In this document: positions 1 to 11,257 of the stretch, piece by piece
Position numbering within the stretch: position 1 is the first letter of the stretch
How the letters are laid out: every line of letters starts with the position of its first letter
Assembly (NCBI GenBank): GCA_963921825.1
Contig: OY997594.1
Coordinates: 10,235,001-10,299,000 of the forward strand
Direction of reading: 5' to 3'
From: Erodium maritimum
Lineage: Eukaryota; Streptophyta; Magnoliopsida; Geraniales; Geraniaceae
Length of the DNA stretch: 64,000 bases
Program-made: the position numbers and the translations under genes
The notes under the pieces: generated by a model
Databases searched by the model: none
The model's input: only the letters and a program-made list of their open reading frames with translations
Told to the model about the DNA's origin: nothing

Positions 1-1935
1 CTATCTCGTTTAGTCCGAACACGTTGCCAGAAAGACGAGAAGGGATTGCAGCTATTCTGGGGATGTCTCAGGTCATGGATGTGGGCACATACTTGGGGCT
101 CCCAGCAGTGATAGGAAGAAGCAGATACAAGGCATTCCGATACATAAAGGATCGCATAGCTCGTAGATTGACAAACTGGGATGAACTGTTGTTGAGCAAG
201 GCCGGTAAGGAAATTTTACTGAAATCTGTTATTCAAGCTCTCCCTATGTATTCGATGAGTGTTCATTTATTACCCAATACTCTAATCCGAGAGATTGTGG
301 TGATTATGAACAGGTTTTGGTGGTCTCATAACACCAAGACGGGGTCGGGTATAAAATGGCGCAGATGGGGGGCTTTATGTGACCACAAACTGCAGGGTGG
401 TATGAGTTTTAAACACTTGCATGATTTTAATCTAGCGTTGTTGGGAAAGCAAGGGTGGAGATTGATGTCGAACCCGGAGAGCCTTGTCAGTAGAGTGCTG
501 AAGGCGAAGTATTACCCATTGACTGATTTTATTCATGCTGTCAAGAAGCCCAATTCCAGTCCTATTTGGAATAGTATTATGGCTGCTCAGGAGGTGGTGA
601 GGAGTGGTATCAGGAAGAGGATTGGGCCGGGCAATCAGACTTTTGTTATGGGGGCTCCGTGGGCAGGGTCGGCGTCCGGTTACCTGCAGGATGTTGACGG
701 CCCAATGGAGTTCTGGCTGGTGAACAAACTTTTTTGGCCGGGTAGACGAGAATGGAATGTGGAGTTTGTTCAGCGGGTTTTTTCAGAGAGAGATGCAGAG
801 GCAATCCTCAGAGTCCCGCTCAGTTTAGATTGTGATCATGACTCTTGGTACTGGAAAGGTACTAGAGATGGAGACTATTCAGTGAAGATGGTTTACAGGG
901 AGATCCAGGCAAATGCAGGTAGATGGGGGCCGAATAGCAGGGACGAGTTTTGGAAGACACTTTGGTCTTTAAAGATCCCTCCAAAGGTCGCACATATGCT
1001 ATGGAGGGGATCTTCTGGGATATTACCAACTAGTATCTGCCTCAGATCCAGGAGGCTGGATGTCTCAGGGCTTTGTGATGTTTGTGGTGAAGAGGAGACT
1101 GATACCCATGTCTTAATAACTTGTCCAGTTGCTTGTGATGTGTGGAGCAGGATTCCGAATGTGTCTTTGAGCCCAACTGAGTCGATTCGAGGGTGGTTAG
1201 CTCATAATTGGGCAAACTATACTCGAGAGGATGCGGAGCTGATTGAAGTTGTTTGTTGGGAGCTGTGGAAGGCCCGGAACAACAGAGTATGGAACGATAA
1301 AGCGACTCCGGCTGAGGCTATATACAGGGCGGCGATCAAATTACAGACGGAGTGGAAAGCAGCTCAGACACACCAGTACCCTTCTGGAGTTGTGCAACCG
1401 GTTGGGCCTGTTAAATGGAGCAAACCGGTGGTTGGCACTGTGAAAGTGAATTCAGACGGAGTAGTGGTAGCCGGACAGGGGGGCGCAGGCGGTTTTATTT
1501 GCAGGGATAGTCAGGGTATGGTGGTGGGAGTACGATGTCTCGTAATCCCTCACATCACCGACCCCGAGATCTTGGAGGCTTGTGCTGTTAAGGAGGCCTT
1601 GTTGTGGGTGAGAAACAATGATTGGTTAGCAGGTACAGTGGAGACTGACTGTATTGGAGTAGTCCTTGCCATTAATAGTCCAGCTCGTCTGCTTTCTCCT
1701 TTGGGTGGGATTATTGATGATTGCAAGGCTATTTTAACGCAGCTGCCAGGTGTGAAGGTTAACCATGTTCGTAGATTAGCCAATAGAGTAGCACATGAAT
1801 TGGCTCGTAATGCTTTCGATTGGGTTCATTTTGTACTGAATTTGAATCATTTTCCAGACCCTATTCCGGGGTTACTGGCTTCTGATTCTGAGTAATGAAA
1901 TATATTTCCCTCAAAAAACAGTATATTAATTCTCG
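1..1935 (+). mobile_element. L1-type LINE, 3' half of ORF2 (RT tail, zf-RVT, RNase H)
   Basis: This is the C-terminal part of a plant non-LTR retrotransposon ORF2, open from the window start to a stop at 1893-1895 (623 codons). About residues 45-110 match the RT thumb and connection region, with the typical KAGKEILLKSVIQALPMYSM block. About residues 310-385 form the zf-RVT zinc-binding domain (FWKTLWSLKIPPK, then CDVCGEEETDTHVLITCP). Residues from about 473 onward form an RNase H domain with candidate acidic residues in NSDG, EACAVKEA and VETD and a late His in VAHELA. This RNase H tail marks one group of plant L1 elements. The catalytic RT core and the endonuclease lie outside the window. 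The A-rich end after the stop (TAATGAAATA, then CTCAAAAAACA) fits a LINE 3' tail. The frame is uninterrupted, so this copy looks younger than the LINE pieces at 7.4 and 11.3 kb. Confidence 0.92.
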
Positions 1936-2818
1936 ATGATTTATTCATATGACCTCTTTGGTTTATATATACCAAAGAGGTTTCCCCTTCCTAAAGCAAC
2001 ATTAATGATAATTGATTCTACCCAAAGATATCCAAATCTTAATATAATTGAAATAACAATAAAAGGAAATACTAGATTGTATCCTAACCACTTTCTGATT
2101 CTCCTTGGCTACGGATCCTTCTCTTGTACACGATTCCATACCGGCCAATCCGGTCCATAACATTTTCCGTTGGCTGAAACAAGTTAAAAAGATATAAAAA
2201 GATGCATGAAAAAGGATCTTTTACTTTGAGAAAAGATGCGCGAAGAGGATATTTTTCTTTGAGATTTTGTCGTCTGAAGCTTAAATGAGTTTATGTATAT
2301 CTAGCCTTGCCTTCAGATTGTTGTTCAATTCATTTGGTTCAACTTATTGCACTTCATTTATAACCCCCCGCACCTTGACGATCAATTCATTTGGTTCAAC
2401 TTATTTCACTTCATTTGTTTACTATAGTATTGAGTTCGTTTGAGGGCTTTAAATCAATATTGCATTTTCGTCATTTTAGCTATCAGAAGGGGTTTTGAGT
2501 TACAACTCGTAACTTCAGAGTATGCATCAATTAACTTTAAACTTCAAGGTAATCATCACTTAAACGTGACAACTTCAGGGTATGCATTTGTAGTTTACCC
2601 CTATGAAATAATCTTACACTATTACCACCGTGTTGGCCTGATTGGTTAGGTTAAGTTAGGAATTGCTGATAAAATCATAAAAACAATTACTGTACCTATA
2701 GCTCAACAGCAATGAACTAGTATCAATTTTAAAACTTTTTTGTGGTTTTTTTAACTCATTGCTTCGTGAAGGTTAAGTTACTGTTTTAGACCTGGCTGTA
2801 AGGAATCATTTGTTTAGG
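1936..2818. other. AT-rich spacer without a gene; short direct repeat
   Basis: No coding signal is visible. A 36-bp stretch starting TCAATTCATTTGGTTCAACT occurs twice, at 2325-2360 and 2382-2417 (period 57, one difference seen). Two copies of a shorter phrase, AACTTCAG(A/G)GTATGCAT, sit near 2511 and 2570. Confidence 0.5.
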
Positions 2819-3107
2819 TTGTTGAAGCAGTTCAATCAATAAAAACCACTAATCCTTGTGGGGAGACTAGATATCCTATCAAGATATGAGCCATGTTCCT
2901 TGTAGTTGTTAGATCTTTACCTTTTTTATGTTGCAGTGCATCAATAATTCTCAAAGCTCATGGTAAGTGCGCAAGGGACAGTTATTTGTTGAAGGGATAT
3001 GCTCTCAATACCAAAAGGATAGCTTGCCTCGATTTCAATCTTCAGAAAACCAAGATGCAGATGGGTGTCCAGGTCTTGGTTAGTGATCCAAAGGAGCTTG
3101 AGAGGTA
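2819..3107 (+). pseudogene. CCT1 (TCP-1 alpha chaperonin) gene fragment with intron remnant
   Basis: Two pieces match the middle of the cytosolic chaperonin subunit CCT1, which is part of the TRiC ring that folds actin and tubulin. The first, at 2819-2881, reads VEAVQSIKTTNPCGETRYPI, close to the CCT1 segment ending in KYPIK. After an intron-like gap the second, at about 2938-3107, reads ILKAHGKCARDSYLLKGYAL followed by IACLDFNLQKTKMQMGVQVL and SDPKELER. Relative to the family, about 14 residues after GYALNT are missing, and no other part of the roughly 545-residue protein is present. The retained intron position means the piece was copied as genomic DNA, not from mRNA. Together with the CBL pieces next door it looks like captured gene cargo. 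It cannot encode a working chaperonin. Confidence 0.82.
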
Positions 3108-3289
3108 ATTAATCAACTATCCCACACATCTTTTATCATTTTTTGATGTGCCATTTTTATTAGTTTGTTTATGTATATATGATTGAGAGAAAAAGGTGTG
3201 TTGGGTGCTTATAGTTAAGGTTTTTTCCCTTCTCATTGGCAAGGTTAGTGTCATGTTTAAAATTGAGCTTATACCAGTTGTCTGACAAA

Positions 3290-3590
3290 CTAGGCTTGTT
3301 CTTGCGACATTTGCAGATGTTGATACTGATAAGGATGGTAATATCTATAAAGAAGAATGGAAGGAGTTTGTGCTTCGAAACCCGACCCTTCTCAGGAACA
3401 TGACACTGTATGTTAATCCTTCTTCATATGAACTCATTGAGTTCTTGTTATGCTTACAAATTTAGAAGAAGAAAAAAAACATGTTTTGTATTTGGGAAGA
3501 GATTGTAAATGACTGTTCTTAATGCTCCTCTATTACTGCAGTTAGTGTGAATGAGGTGGAGACGTTACACGAGCTCTTTAAGAAAGAAAA
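3290..3590 (+). pseudogene. CBL calcium-sensor gene fragments (CBL10-like), out of order
   Basis: An exon-like piece at about 3308-3408 reads TFADVDTDKDGNIYKEEWKE then FVLRNPTLLRNMTL. This is the last EF-hand and following segment of calcineurin B-like proteins, the calcium sensors that activate CIPK kinases; the wording is closest to what I recall of CBL10. It ends at a plausible GT donor (TATGTTAAT follows). A second piece after the acceptor TTACTGCAG (3541) reads VNEVETLHELFKK, which resembles the N-terminal FTVNEVEALYELFKK segment of CBLs. In a real CBL gene the second piece precedes the first, so the order here is scrambled. Only two of the usual eight or so exons are represented. This is a non-functional fragment, probably moved by a transposon. 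The first match is strong and the second is weaker. Confidence 0.68.
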
Positions 3591-4110
3591 AAACATGTTA
3601 CTCAAGTTTGTCCAGACTCTCAGGACCACCCCAATCTTGTGTTAAACGATTGTGTCTCAAGTTAGACTTCTGCCTGAGCACAAGCTCTGGCAGCAACAAG
3701 ATGACAGGCTTTGCCTGCCTGAGAATGGACATCGACAATATTGGATCAAACCCAACAACCGTGGCAGCGTGCAGTGAACATCAATGTCTAATGACGTTCA
3801 AGTTTGGTCATTTTCTTCATCTTCTCATAATTTTATCAATGTCCAATGAACATCAATCACCATTTAAAGTTTTTTAACTCCTTCAACTTCTGCTTTTGCA
3901 ATGCTCTAAACTCGAGGTTTCTTTGGTTGACCAGGAGCAACTTCATGAAAGAAAACAAGCTATGCACGAGCTCCAAAGGAGAATGGAACAGAAGGATAGA
4001 GAAGTGTAAGCAATTAAATTTGAAAATGAAGCTGTTCGATGTTCTCTTATATATAACTATTGCAGGCTTGGGCGAAAGACTCTTCTCAGAGAATATAATG
4101 AAGAATTGGT
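3591..4110 (+). pseudogene. Exon-like pieces of an unrecognised coiled-coil protein
   Basis: I do not recognise the source gene. At about 3935-4006 one frame reads QEQLHERKQAMHELQRRMEQ followed by KDREV, a charged heptad-like stretch typical of a coiled coil. It stops at a GTAAGC donor-like site. After TATTGCAG (4068) the frame resumes as LGRKTLLREYNEELVTYRHAF and then a stop, giving an intron of about 60 bp. Upstream, 3665-3775 reads LLPEHKLWQQQDDRLCLPEN in one frame and could be another captured exon. The pieces sit directly after the CCT1 and CBL fragments on the same strand and share their exon-plus-short-intron look, so they may belong to the same captured cassette. No function is proposed. 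Confidence 0.4.
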
Positions 4111-5700
4111 AACCTATAGGCATGCATTTTAGTCAACTCTTTATTGTCTCAATAGTTTTTTTTGTGGTCTTAATATGTCTTTGATATACACTCGCTCAAG
4201 TTGATCGCAGTGTAAGATTTTTCTAACTTCACTTGTTATATGGTCTAAACTTTTGATTCTTCTTGAATTGAATTCTATTACGTTTTGAATTCGTTGAAAG
4301 ATGATTCACTTTATTTGAAAGATAGCAACAAATGAGTTTATGATACTTCTCATTGTTATATTTTCTTTGATTTTTTTAGTTGAATGTAGTATACCTGTTC
4401 TTACATCAAAGGCCACACATTGGCGGTATCCACACCTAGTAATAGTAAATGTAATGTTACCGATAAAAAATTGATTTGTTTGAACTTTTTTTTCCAAGAA
4501 AATAACGGTAGATTAATTAAAGCCAATATATTCCTAACGTTTGGCCTATGATTTCTAAATAGTCACGAATGCTTTAAGCTTGAATTTGATTAGACATTGA
4601 ATAATTAATCTGGCGTCAACGTGCCACTTAGATATGGGAGACCTTCATCGAATAGTCTGGATGCAACTCACCATTTTATATAATAAGTTTGGGCTTACAT
4701 ATATCAATTCAAGCTTATAGATGGGTAGAGTATTAATAGGATATTTTTGACCATTTGAAAATGAAAAATCCCATATTTTTCGATTGAGATACCTTGTGCG
4801 CATTACAATGTCCAACCAGAAGGACAGCTTTTCTTTGATTTTGTATGTGAAGAGCTAGGGCTTATCAACACAAGCCTTTACCCATCACTATTTTCCTAAA
4901 AGATGAGTAATAGGCCCTTTTCCTCTTCTTTCGATCTTTATCTTTGTCGGTGACGGTCGTGGCTCAGTCTCGATTGTTACCGACGGAGGCCACCTTTACA
5001 TTTTCTCTATCTTTTCTCGAGGGTTCTATTTCGTTGGCTATGACTACTCGGTTCTCGTTCGTTTGTCAGATTCCTTTTTTCTCCTCTTCCAGTTTCGACT
5101 TCTTCTGTCTCTTCGTTGCGCCGTATTTCGTGAATTAGGCAGAGAGTCCGTTGAAGCAGCCCCAGATTTTTAATCTGATTGTGGAAGGAGCGTTTTGGGA
5201 GAAGAGTTGAAGTGTTATGTGTGGGACTACGTGTTCTCCGGTGTTGTTCTTCTGATGTCGGTGCTCAAAATCAGATGGAGAAGTTCCGAGATGATCGGTG
5301 TGGTTGGATCCCAAGGAAACATGGTTACGTTTCTATTTTCTCATTTGTTGTTAGGTTTTGGGTTTGGTTGTGACCTTTTGGAGTCAAGTGACTGCACTTA
5401 TTGCAAAGTCGATGTGCACTAGGTGCACTTTCTGTGCTCTAGTTGCACTTTGGTGTGTCCGTTAGGTGGTACGGTCTGGTGTGTCGTTATGTGACACTTC
5501 CGACATGCACGTTGTTTGCACGTTGTGGAGCGCCTGTGTTTGCGTTCTGGTTTTGATAGGGAGTCAATAATATTATAGGTTAACTAATATAGAGTCTATA
5601 ACATTTATCGGTCGTTTGTGCACTTTCAACAGATTATATGTACGTCACTTTGACTGATATATAAAATTGATGCCTACCATTTTTTTCCTCAAAACATAAC
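4111..5700. other. Spacer without a supported gene
   Basis: Mostly AT-rich. A pyrimidine-rich stretch at about 4915-5110 has several short open frames on the plus strand, but none resembles a known protein and their start and stop contexts are unconvincing. At 5395-5540 the word TGCACTT/TGCACGTT recurs about six times without a clear period. Confidence 0.4.
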
Positions 5701-5990
5701 AGGTTGTAGAAAGTAGTTTTAAGACAGATAAGATGCCAAGTAGACGTCTTAGAATGTAGTTTAAAGACCTAAAAGATACGAACCCAAGTATATGTCTTGG
5801 GAAGCAGTTTACTAACATAACAAACTATCCATAGTATACGTCTTAGAAAGTAGTTTTAAGACAAAAGATACATTTCCGAGTATACGTCCTAGAAAGTAGT
5901 TTTAAGACATAACATATACAATCCTAAGTAGTTTTAAGACATATAATAGATACGATCCCAAGTCAAGTAGACGTTATAGAAAGTAGAGCA
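5701..5990. repeat. Degenerate minisatellite, unit about 55-60 bp
   Basis: About five diverged copies of a unit built around GTAGTTTTAAGACATA, then a GATAC(G/A) phrase, then AAGTA(G/T)ACGTCTTAGAAA. Copy starts lie near 5709, 5757, 5850, 5898 and 5930. Units differ by many substitutions and small indels, so the array is old. Confidence 0.7.
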
Positions 5991-6540
5991 CACAAAAGTC
6001 GGAAATTATTACATTTGATAAGTAGGCTACTAGTAGTACGTAGATGGAAGGATATCTTCCTCTTAAACAAACCTGAGAAAGTCAAAACCAATAACTTCCA
6101 TTAACATACACACACTCGATGAATGTGGAAACAACATACATGTATATGATCTCAAGATATGTATAATGCTCACAATATGCATAATAAAAGCATACCACAA
6201 GAGAGTTGTTATGGTTGCATTAGGGAGGAAATTATATGCAATGCAAGTATAACTAGATGGTGGTAATGGGCAACAACAGAAACAAATCCCTAAAGAATTA
6301 AAATCAAGCAGTATTCTAAAAATGAAGATATCAACACAAGAACTTGGTCAAACCTAACCACAAACCGGTAAGAGGAACTGAAATCAAAACTCGGGCAAAC
6401 ACTATCACAAATCTTTCACACAAAATACAATTCTTATGTAAAATACGTGCATGACATGAAGACAGTTGTAAGTTGAATTCGAGTAAGGATCAAGCTTATG
6501 GATGATCAAAACGATAGGCAGCACTAGTAGAGTACCTGAA

Positions 6541-7224
6541 TTAAGAGGAAGAGGGCTTTGGCCTGCATATGAAGACCTTGAGTTCGTCATGGTGCTCAAG
6601 AACCTTAGCTTGATATAGTGATTCTTCTCCAGATAACAAATCTAGTGTTGTAAAAGTGATGTAGTATTCGTGGGATATCCCCTCATCAGCAAAGATATAT
6701 TGTGTATTGGCCTGGACTACATTCACCAACTCCAATTCTGTGCCCTAATATCATCAACACACAAAATTAAGATATTCGTTATCAATCTCAACGATACAGT
6801 ATGGCTAGTGTTAGCATCATTACATATTTCCTGGTGTACCACTTAATTGCAGATTCACAGTGATTCCTCGGCGTATCACTTTCGAGGATGAGTTCTTGGG
6901 GGCAGAGGCGACGAGGACCGAGATGCCAGAAAGTTGGACTAAGTACATATGCATCTGACTCAAAGCCCTAGAATTGGAATAAAAAATCATATACATACAT
7001 ACATACATACATATAATTTAGATCGATGAACAGATGTAGTAGCAATTGATTTATATACATACCTCGCTTTCCCGGACCTTTTGACGGTGTCTTTTGATAT
7101 CATCTCCAGTCATATGAACCACCCTAAGGTTGAGATCGTCAGGGGATGTGCCGTCCTCCAACTTGCATATCATGGCCTCTGTCTCGTCGTCTGACTCGTC
7201 GTCTACGTCATGGAAACTCGCCAT
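6541..7224 (-). CDS. Cystatin-like fold plant protein, 3 exons, 169 aa
   Basis: The exons on the minus strand are 7224-7063, 6967-6824 and 6744-6541. Every intron is GT-AG in phase 0, and the joined frame is open for 169 codons. The N-terminal exon is acidic (DDESDDETEAM) and ends in DDIKRHRQKVRESE. Exon 2 carries the family-like block FESDAYVLSPTFWHLGPRRL. Exon 3 has ELVNVVQANTQYI, then HEYYITFTTLD, then YQAKVLEHHDELKVFICRPK. This strand-loop-strand pattern with a closing CRPKP is typical of a plant-specific cystatin/monellin-like family (UPF0725 and relatives) whose biochemical role is not established. The QxVxG loop of inhibitory cystatins is replaced by VVQAN, so protease inhibition should not be assumed. 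The start at 7224 is preferred over an upstream in-frame ATG at 7242 because MASF opens the acidic segment, but either could be used. A TATA-rich stretch at 7276-7300 lies upstream. Confidence 0.78.
6990..7012. repeat. (CATA)n microsatellite in intron 1
   Basis: About five tandem CATA units lie in the first intron of the minus-strand cystatin-like gene. Confidence 0.8.
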
Positions 7225-7374
7225 TCCCCGATCCACACACAAACCCTAGAACGCTTTGTAATCGTGGCTAGGTACGTAGAGGTATATATATATATTTTAT
7301 ACACAAGAAGAGAAAACTAAACTCTGATTTTATGTCGGTGTGAGGAGAATTTGGACAGGAGAAACTACGTGGGT

Positions 7375-8830
7375 TGCAACAGGCCTGGGGTTGTCTTGCT
7401 CGGGACTGTTGAATAATGTGTCCCGTTAGGTTCAGGGCCGGCCCTGAGAATTTGGAACCCCAACCTATGTTTATATAAAATTAGTATTAATATTAATGTT
7501 TATTAATAAAATATTTTATTATTAATAAAAAATTACATATATATCCTAAATTTTTTTTTATTTTTCTTGAGCCCCAAGCCCATGCTTGGGCTGCTTGGCC
7601 TCAGGGCCGGCTCTGGTTAGGTTGAGGGCCGGAGAGTTAGTCGTTTGATAAAACCGGGTAGAAGAGAGTAGAATGTTGATCTCATTCAGAGTCTATTTGA
7701 TACTCAGGAGGCGGCTGAAATTTGTAGGATCCCACTTAGTCATGACGTGGGACAAGATGTATGGTTTTGGGGCTCATCTAAGGATGGTTGGTATTCAGTA
7801 AGACAAGTTTACAAGGAGCTTCAGGCAAAGGGAGGTCGTTGGGTTATTGATGGTGGTGTTGATCTTTTTTGGGGGCAGATTTGGAAATTGAAGGTTCCCC
7901 CAAAGATCCATCATTTTCTTTGGAGAGGGGCTTCAAATTTTTTACTGGTGGCTAAGGTGTTAATTAAGGGAGAAAAGAGTGGAAATTGCTCTGGAATGCT
8001 TGTTTTGAGGGGAGGAGGAAACAGGAGTCCATGTGCTTTTTAACTAGTCCTCGGGCGGTGGAGGTGTGGAGTTTATGTCCTGATATTCAGCTGGGAGACA
8101 GTGGTTCGGTGAGGGAGGTGTTGAGGTCGAGCTAGCTCGGTTTGTGCATGCGGCCTTAATGGTTGTCACTTGTTGGGAGATTTAGATAGCTCGTAATAAG
8201 CTGGTGTGGAATGGGAAGTGGATGTCGGGGTGGCGGTTTGTAGGGCTGCATAGAGTTTACTCTCGGTTTGGAAAGAAGCTCAAAGCTCGGGGACGCAGGA
8301 GAGGAGATGAGAAGCAATGGGTTGGGGCAGATGGGAAAGGCCGCCAGTTGGTAGCCGGAAGGTGAATGTTGATGGTGCTACGGGAGGTCCAAATGGAGGA
8401 GGAGTAGGTTTAATCTGTAGGAGTTCAACATGTATCGTGGATGGGTGTAAATATGTTATTTTCCATAGTATTTGGGACCCGGAAACAATGGAAGCTTTAG
8501 TAGTTCGGGAGGCTTTGCTGGGACCGGGAGAATGGGTGGGATACTAGGATGGTTGAATCACATTGTCTGAATGTGGTGCTCGCTATTTCCAAGGAGTCGA
8601 TTTTGGCTCCCATTGGGAGAATTATTGATGATTGTAAGCGTCTCTTGCAGGATCTACCGGGCTTTCGGGTGGATTTTGTTCGATGAGAGGCGAACAAAGT
8701 GACACATGAGCTGACTGTGAATGCGCAAATTTGAATGAATCAAGTTCTTGATTGTAATTTGTTGCTGGGACTTATTATAAGTCTCGTGCAAAATGATATT
8801 TGCGTAATGAAATACCAGTTTTCAATAGAA
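7375..8830 (+). mobile_element. Decayed L1-type LINE tail (zf-RVT and RNase H), split by a MITE
   Basis: This piece is related to the LINE at the window start. At 7640-7740 the translation resembles its REWNV block, and 7747-8043 encodes the zf-RVT start (WFWGSSKDGWYSVRQVYKEL, then FWGQIWKLKVPPKIHHFLWR). The RNase H domain follows in 8317-8700 (RKVNVDGATGGPNGGGVGLI). Stops and shifts between these blocks break the frame, and the RT core is absent. A 183-bp hAT MITE sits at 7433-7615. The 3' end near 8808 shares the TAATGAAATA motif with the LINE at 1.9 kb, which supports one family. Confidence 0.83.
7425..7623. mobile_element. hAT-type MITE, 183 bp, with 8-bp TSD GTTAGGTT
   Basis: The element at 7433-7615 has terminal inverted repeats: CAGGGCCGGCCCTGAG at the left, and at the right the reverse complement of CAGAGCCGGCCCTGAG. 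The 8-bp sequence GTTAGGTT flanks it exactly on both sides (7425-7432 and 7616-7623). The interior is AT-rich and non-coding. An 8-bp duplication with CAGRG-type ends is diagnostic of the hAT superfamily. It inserted into an already present LINE tail and is therefore younger than that LINE. Confidence 0.93.
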
Positions 8831-8869
8831 TTAATGAGGATATTAGTTTAATTTTTTTGTTAAAATATC

Positions 8870-9060
8870 CCGTCTAAAGTGATGAATTTGTGATGTGTTA
8901 TAGACATTTATTGTCTGGGTTAAAATTATTTTATGACATCCGCAAATGCATCTCTTGCTTATTTAAACCCATGCTATTGACATTTAATGTTTGGTTAAAA
9001 ACATTCCATACCAACTGTAAATGCACCCGTTGTTCATTTTAAAAGCACGATACAATTTTT
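8870..9060. repeat. Diverged tandem duplication, unit about 85 bp
   Basis: Two copies of a unit running GACATTTA(T/A)TGT, then GGTTAAAA, then AAATGCA, then TTCATTT/TTATTT begin near 8903 and 8977. They differ at many sites. No coding content. Confidence 0.55.
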
Positions 9061-9285
9061 TATTTATCGAAAACGATTTTATTAAATTTCGAAATTAACT
9101 ACAAGTTACTGTGTCAAGAATAACATTTCTGACCACTAACATAAATAAAACATAATTATTCGCGGTTCTTTTAACCATATAACTGTCATAGACGCTATTG
9201 GAACGCCACATAGGCATGAAGGAAGGTCGGGGTTGGAAAACGAAACTGAAAATCATGCGCAAGGTAGTGCCTAAATGTTGCATCT

Positions 9286-9313
9286 GGGGGGGGGGGGGGG
9301 GGGGGGGGGGGGG
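9286..9313. repeat. Poly-G tract of 28
   Basis: Uninterrupted G28 on the plus strand, the longest homopolymer in the window. It could form a G-quadruplex, or its length could be a sequencing or assembly artefact. Confidence 0.9.
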
Positions 9314-9399
9314 AAGCGACCGAACGTGAACTGCACCAGTTGTATTGGAATGATATACGTGAATCAAGGTTCCCTCCCAGGAAAAGTATCTGAATCTAT

Positions 9400-9935
9400 G
9401 CTCGCTAGTTTTTGACCCTGCAAAAAAAATCATATAAAAAAAAAGACCTACTCGATGAGCCCGATCCATAATCGAGAAAGGGTCGAGGAGGGTGCGGTGG
9501 TGGAGGCCTGGGAAAAGGAAGTGTCGGTGGCGTCTTTAGGGACGACGACGACGACGACGTCATCAGAGACGACAACGGCTTCAAAGATGACGAGGGTCGA
9601 TCGGAAAAGAAGATCCGATACATGGATATTGCGAGGCTCCGAGGCGGTGAGGTCGATCGATGCCGGGAAGAGCCAGACAACAACCATCGGAGTTGTAGAG
9701 GGGAGACCGAACAAGATCGGGAGAGAGCCAACGTCGTGGTGGCTAGAGGCGGCTCGAAAGAAACCCTAACAAGAAAAAACCTAGTAAAGCCCATAGGTAA
9801 GGTGCATGAAAGAGAATGTATGAAAAAAGGGAAGCAGAACCATGACATAGGCCGTGACAGAGACCATGGCCATAACCATGACTTTTTCCTTCGTACGACG
9901 GCAAGCACAATACAAATTTAATCAGAATTAACAAC
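9400..9935 (-). other. Gene-leader-like stretch of unknown origin
   Basis: Read on the minus strand, 9790-9450 is C/T-rich with an AGGGTTT leader-like motif and GTC/GTT triplet runs, followed at about 9430 by a pyrimidine tract and TTGCAGG that looks like a splice acceptor. Downstream, KTSEHRFRYFSWEGTLIHVY is open until the poly-G tract. This could be the 5' end of a host gene or the leader of a LINE. The protein frames on either strand are of low complexity and I recognise none of them. Confidence 0.25.
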
Positions 9936-11236
9936 ACGAATAACAATTTTTTGTTTATTTATTGAATAATTAATTCTTTACACTTTGAAAAACTATCTCA
10001 ACAAGTTGAAAGGGTGAAAGCTCTCTGGCTTTGCGATAGAAAACATTCATCTTAATTTTAGCTGTCATCGTCATCGACATAAGTTCTATTTATATCTTTG
10101 TTATTATGTCCCGTTCCTATGGAATTTTCTCGTTATGTTTCATGATTTAGTGCTGACAATTCTTTTTTATTACGCCGGTGAGGATTGATCCGATGATGAT
10201 CTACATAAACTAGAGCAATCTAGTTTGCCTAGAAGCATCGGTGAAACTGGAGTATGCTATGTTTTCCTTATCACATCTAAAACAAGTCCCATCACAAGGA
10301 CTTCCTAAATGATACCAACGACTCAATACGACGGGTCGACAATACCAGGACGCTCCACTACACAAGTTACGAATTTAAAAAGAACAGACATCGCAAACTC
10401 TCTAGTTTTTTTTTGTATTTATTTGTTTTCTTTATTATTATGTTGTTTCCCACTCAATCTACATGATGACAAATATATCTTTTCTACGATCCCAAGAGCG
10501 TCGGTACACCCGTTAGAGTACCAGTCTACATTTTAGAATGCAAAATCCTCAAACATATACCTTTAGACAAATTAACTAATTAATTGTTTAACATGCATTA
10601 ATACGTATCGAGGAAACACCAAGATTATCTCTCGCAACGAATCTAACTATGAATATCAAAAGTACAAACAAATAATATACGATGAGAGCCGCAAGGGTTC
10701 CAAAGGAAGGGATGCCAGATGTCGCGACGATTACGCCCAATCGGCGCTGGTAGACCATGGGCTCCTTGCGAAACTGTTACGGTGACGATGCAAGGAAGGT
10801 AATCAATTTCTTCCTTTTTAAAACTGTCTCGATTTCTTAGTTTTGGTACTTTAATTCAGATCAATTGATCTGTCGTTGGTATTGGAGTTGGTCGGACTGA
10901 TCTACCGCTCGTCACAACCATTTCCTATCTAGTTTGTACTCTAGGAGGGTTGGTTTTGTTATTATTTTCGTCGTGTGAATCTGTTTTGTCGCCGAACCTG
11001 CTCGACGTCGATGCTCTGCCCTTTGGTTTCGTTCTAGGAAGTAATTGTCGGGATAGTAGGGTTTTTGGGCAACGTACAATATCGTATTTCTACTTGTCCG
11101 TGCTGTTTTTGCCGAGTTTCATTATTGACAGTGTGGGATCAGAGGAACGGATTCTGGGACGTTTTGGATCTTTTGGGAATGGGTATAGTGCTTGGGTGGG
11201 GTGTGAAATTTTACTTCACGAGGTTAATTCATAGTT
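9936..11236. other. Spacer without a supported gene; may contain the 5' part of the next LINE
   Basis: 10680-11230 is less AT-rich than its surroundings and directly precedes a LINE endonuclease start. It may be leader or ORF1 remnant, but no ORF1 motif is legible. Nothing else is recognised. Confidence 0.35.
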
Positions 11237-11257
11237 TTGGGCCATAGTCACAACACC

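Noticed and set aside
4944-5422. Short plus-strand frames at 4.9-5.4 kb as a possible small gene
   Set aside because: They are composition-driven (TTC/TCT-rich), overlap in several frames and show no family match or splice continuity.
9405-9908. Long open frame on the minus strand (167 codons) and overlapping plus-strand frames
   Set aside because: Both strands are open because of GAC/GTC triplet repeats. The predicted peptides are low-complexity and resemble no family, so I report only a gene-leader-like stretch.
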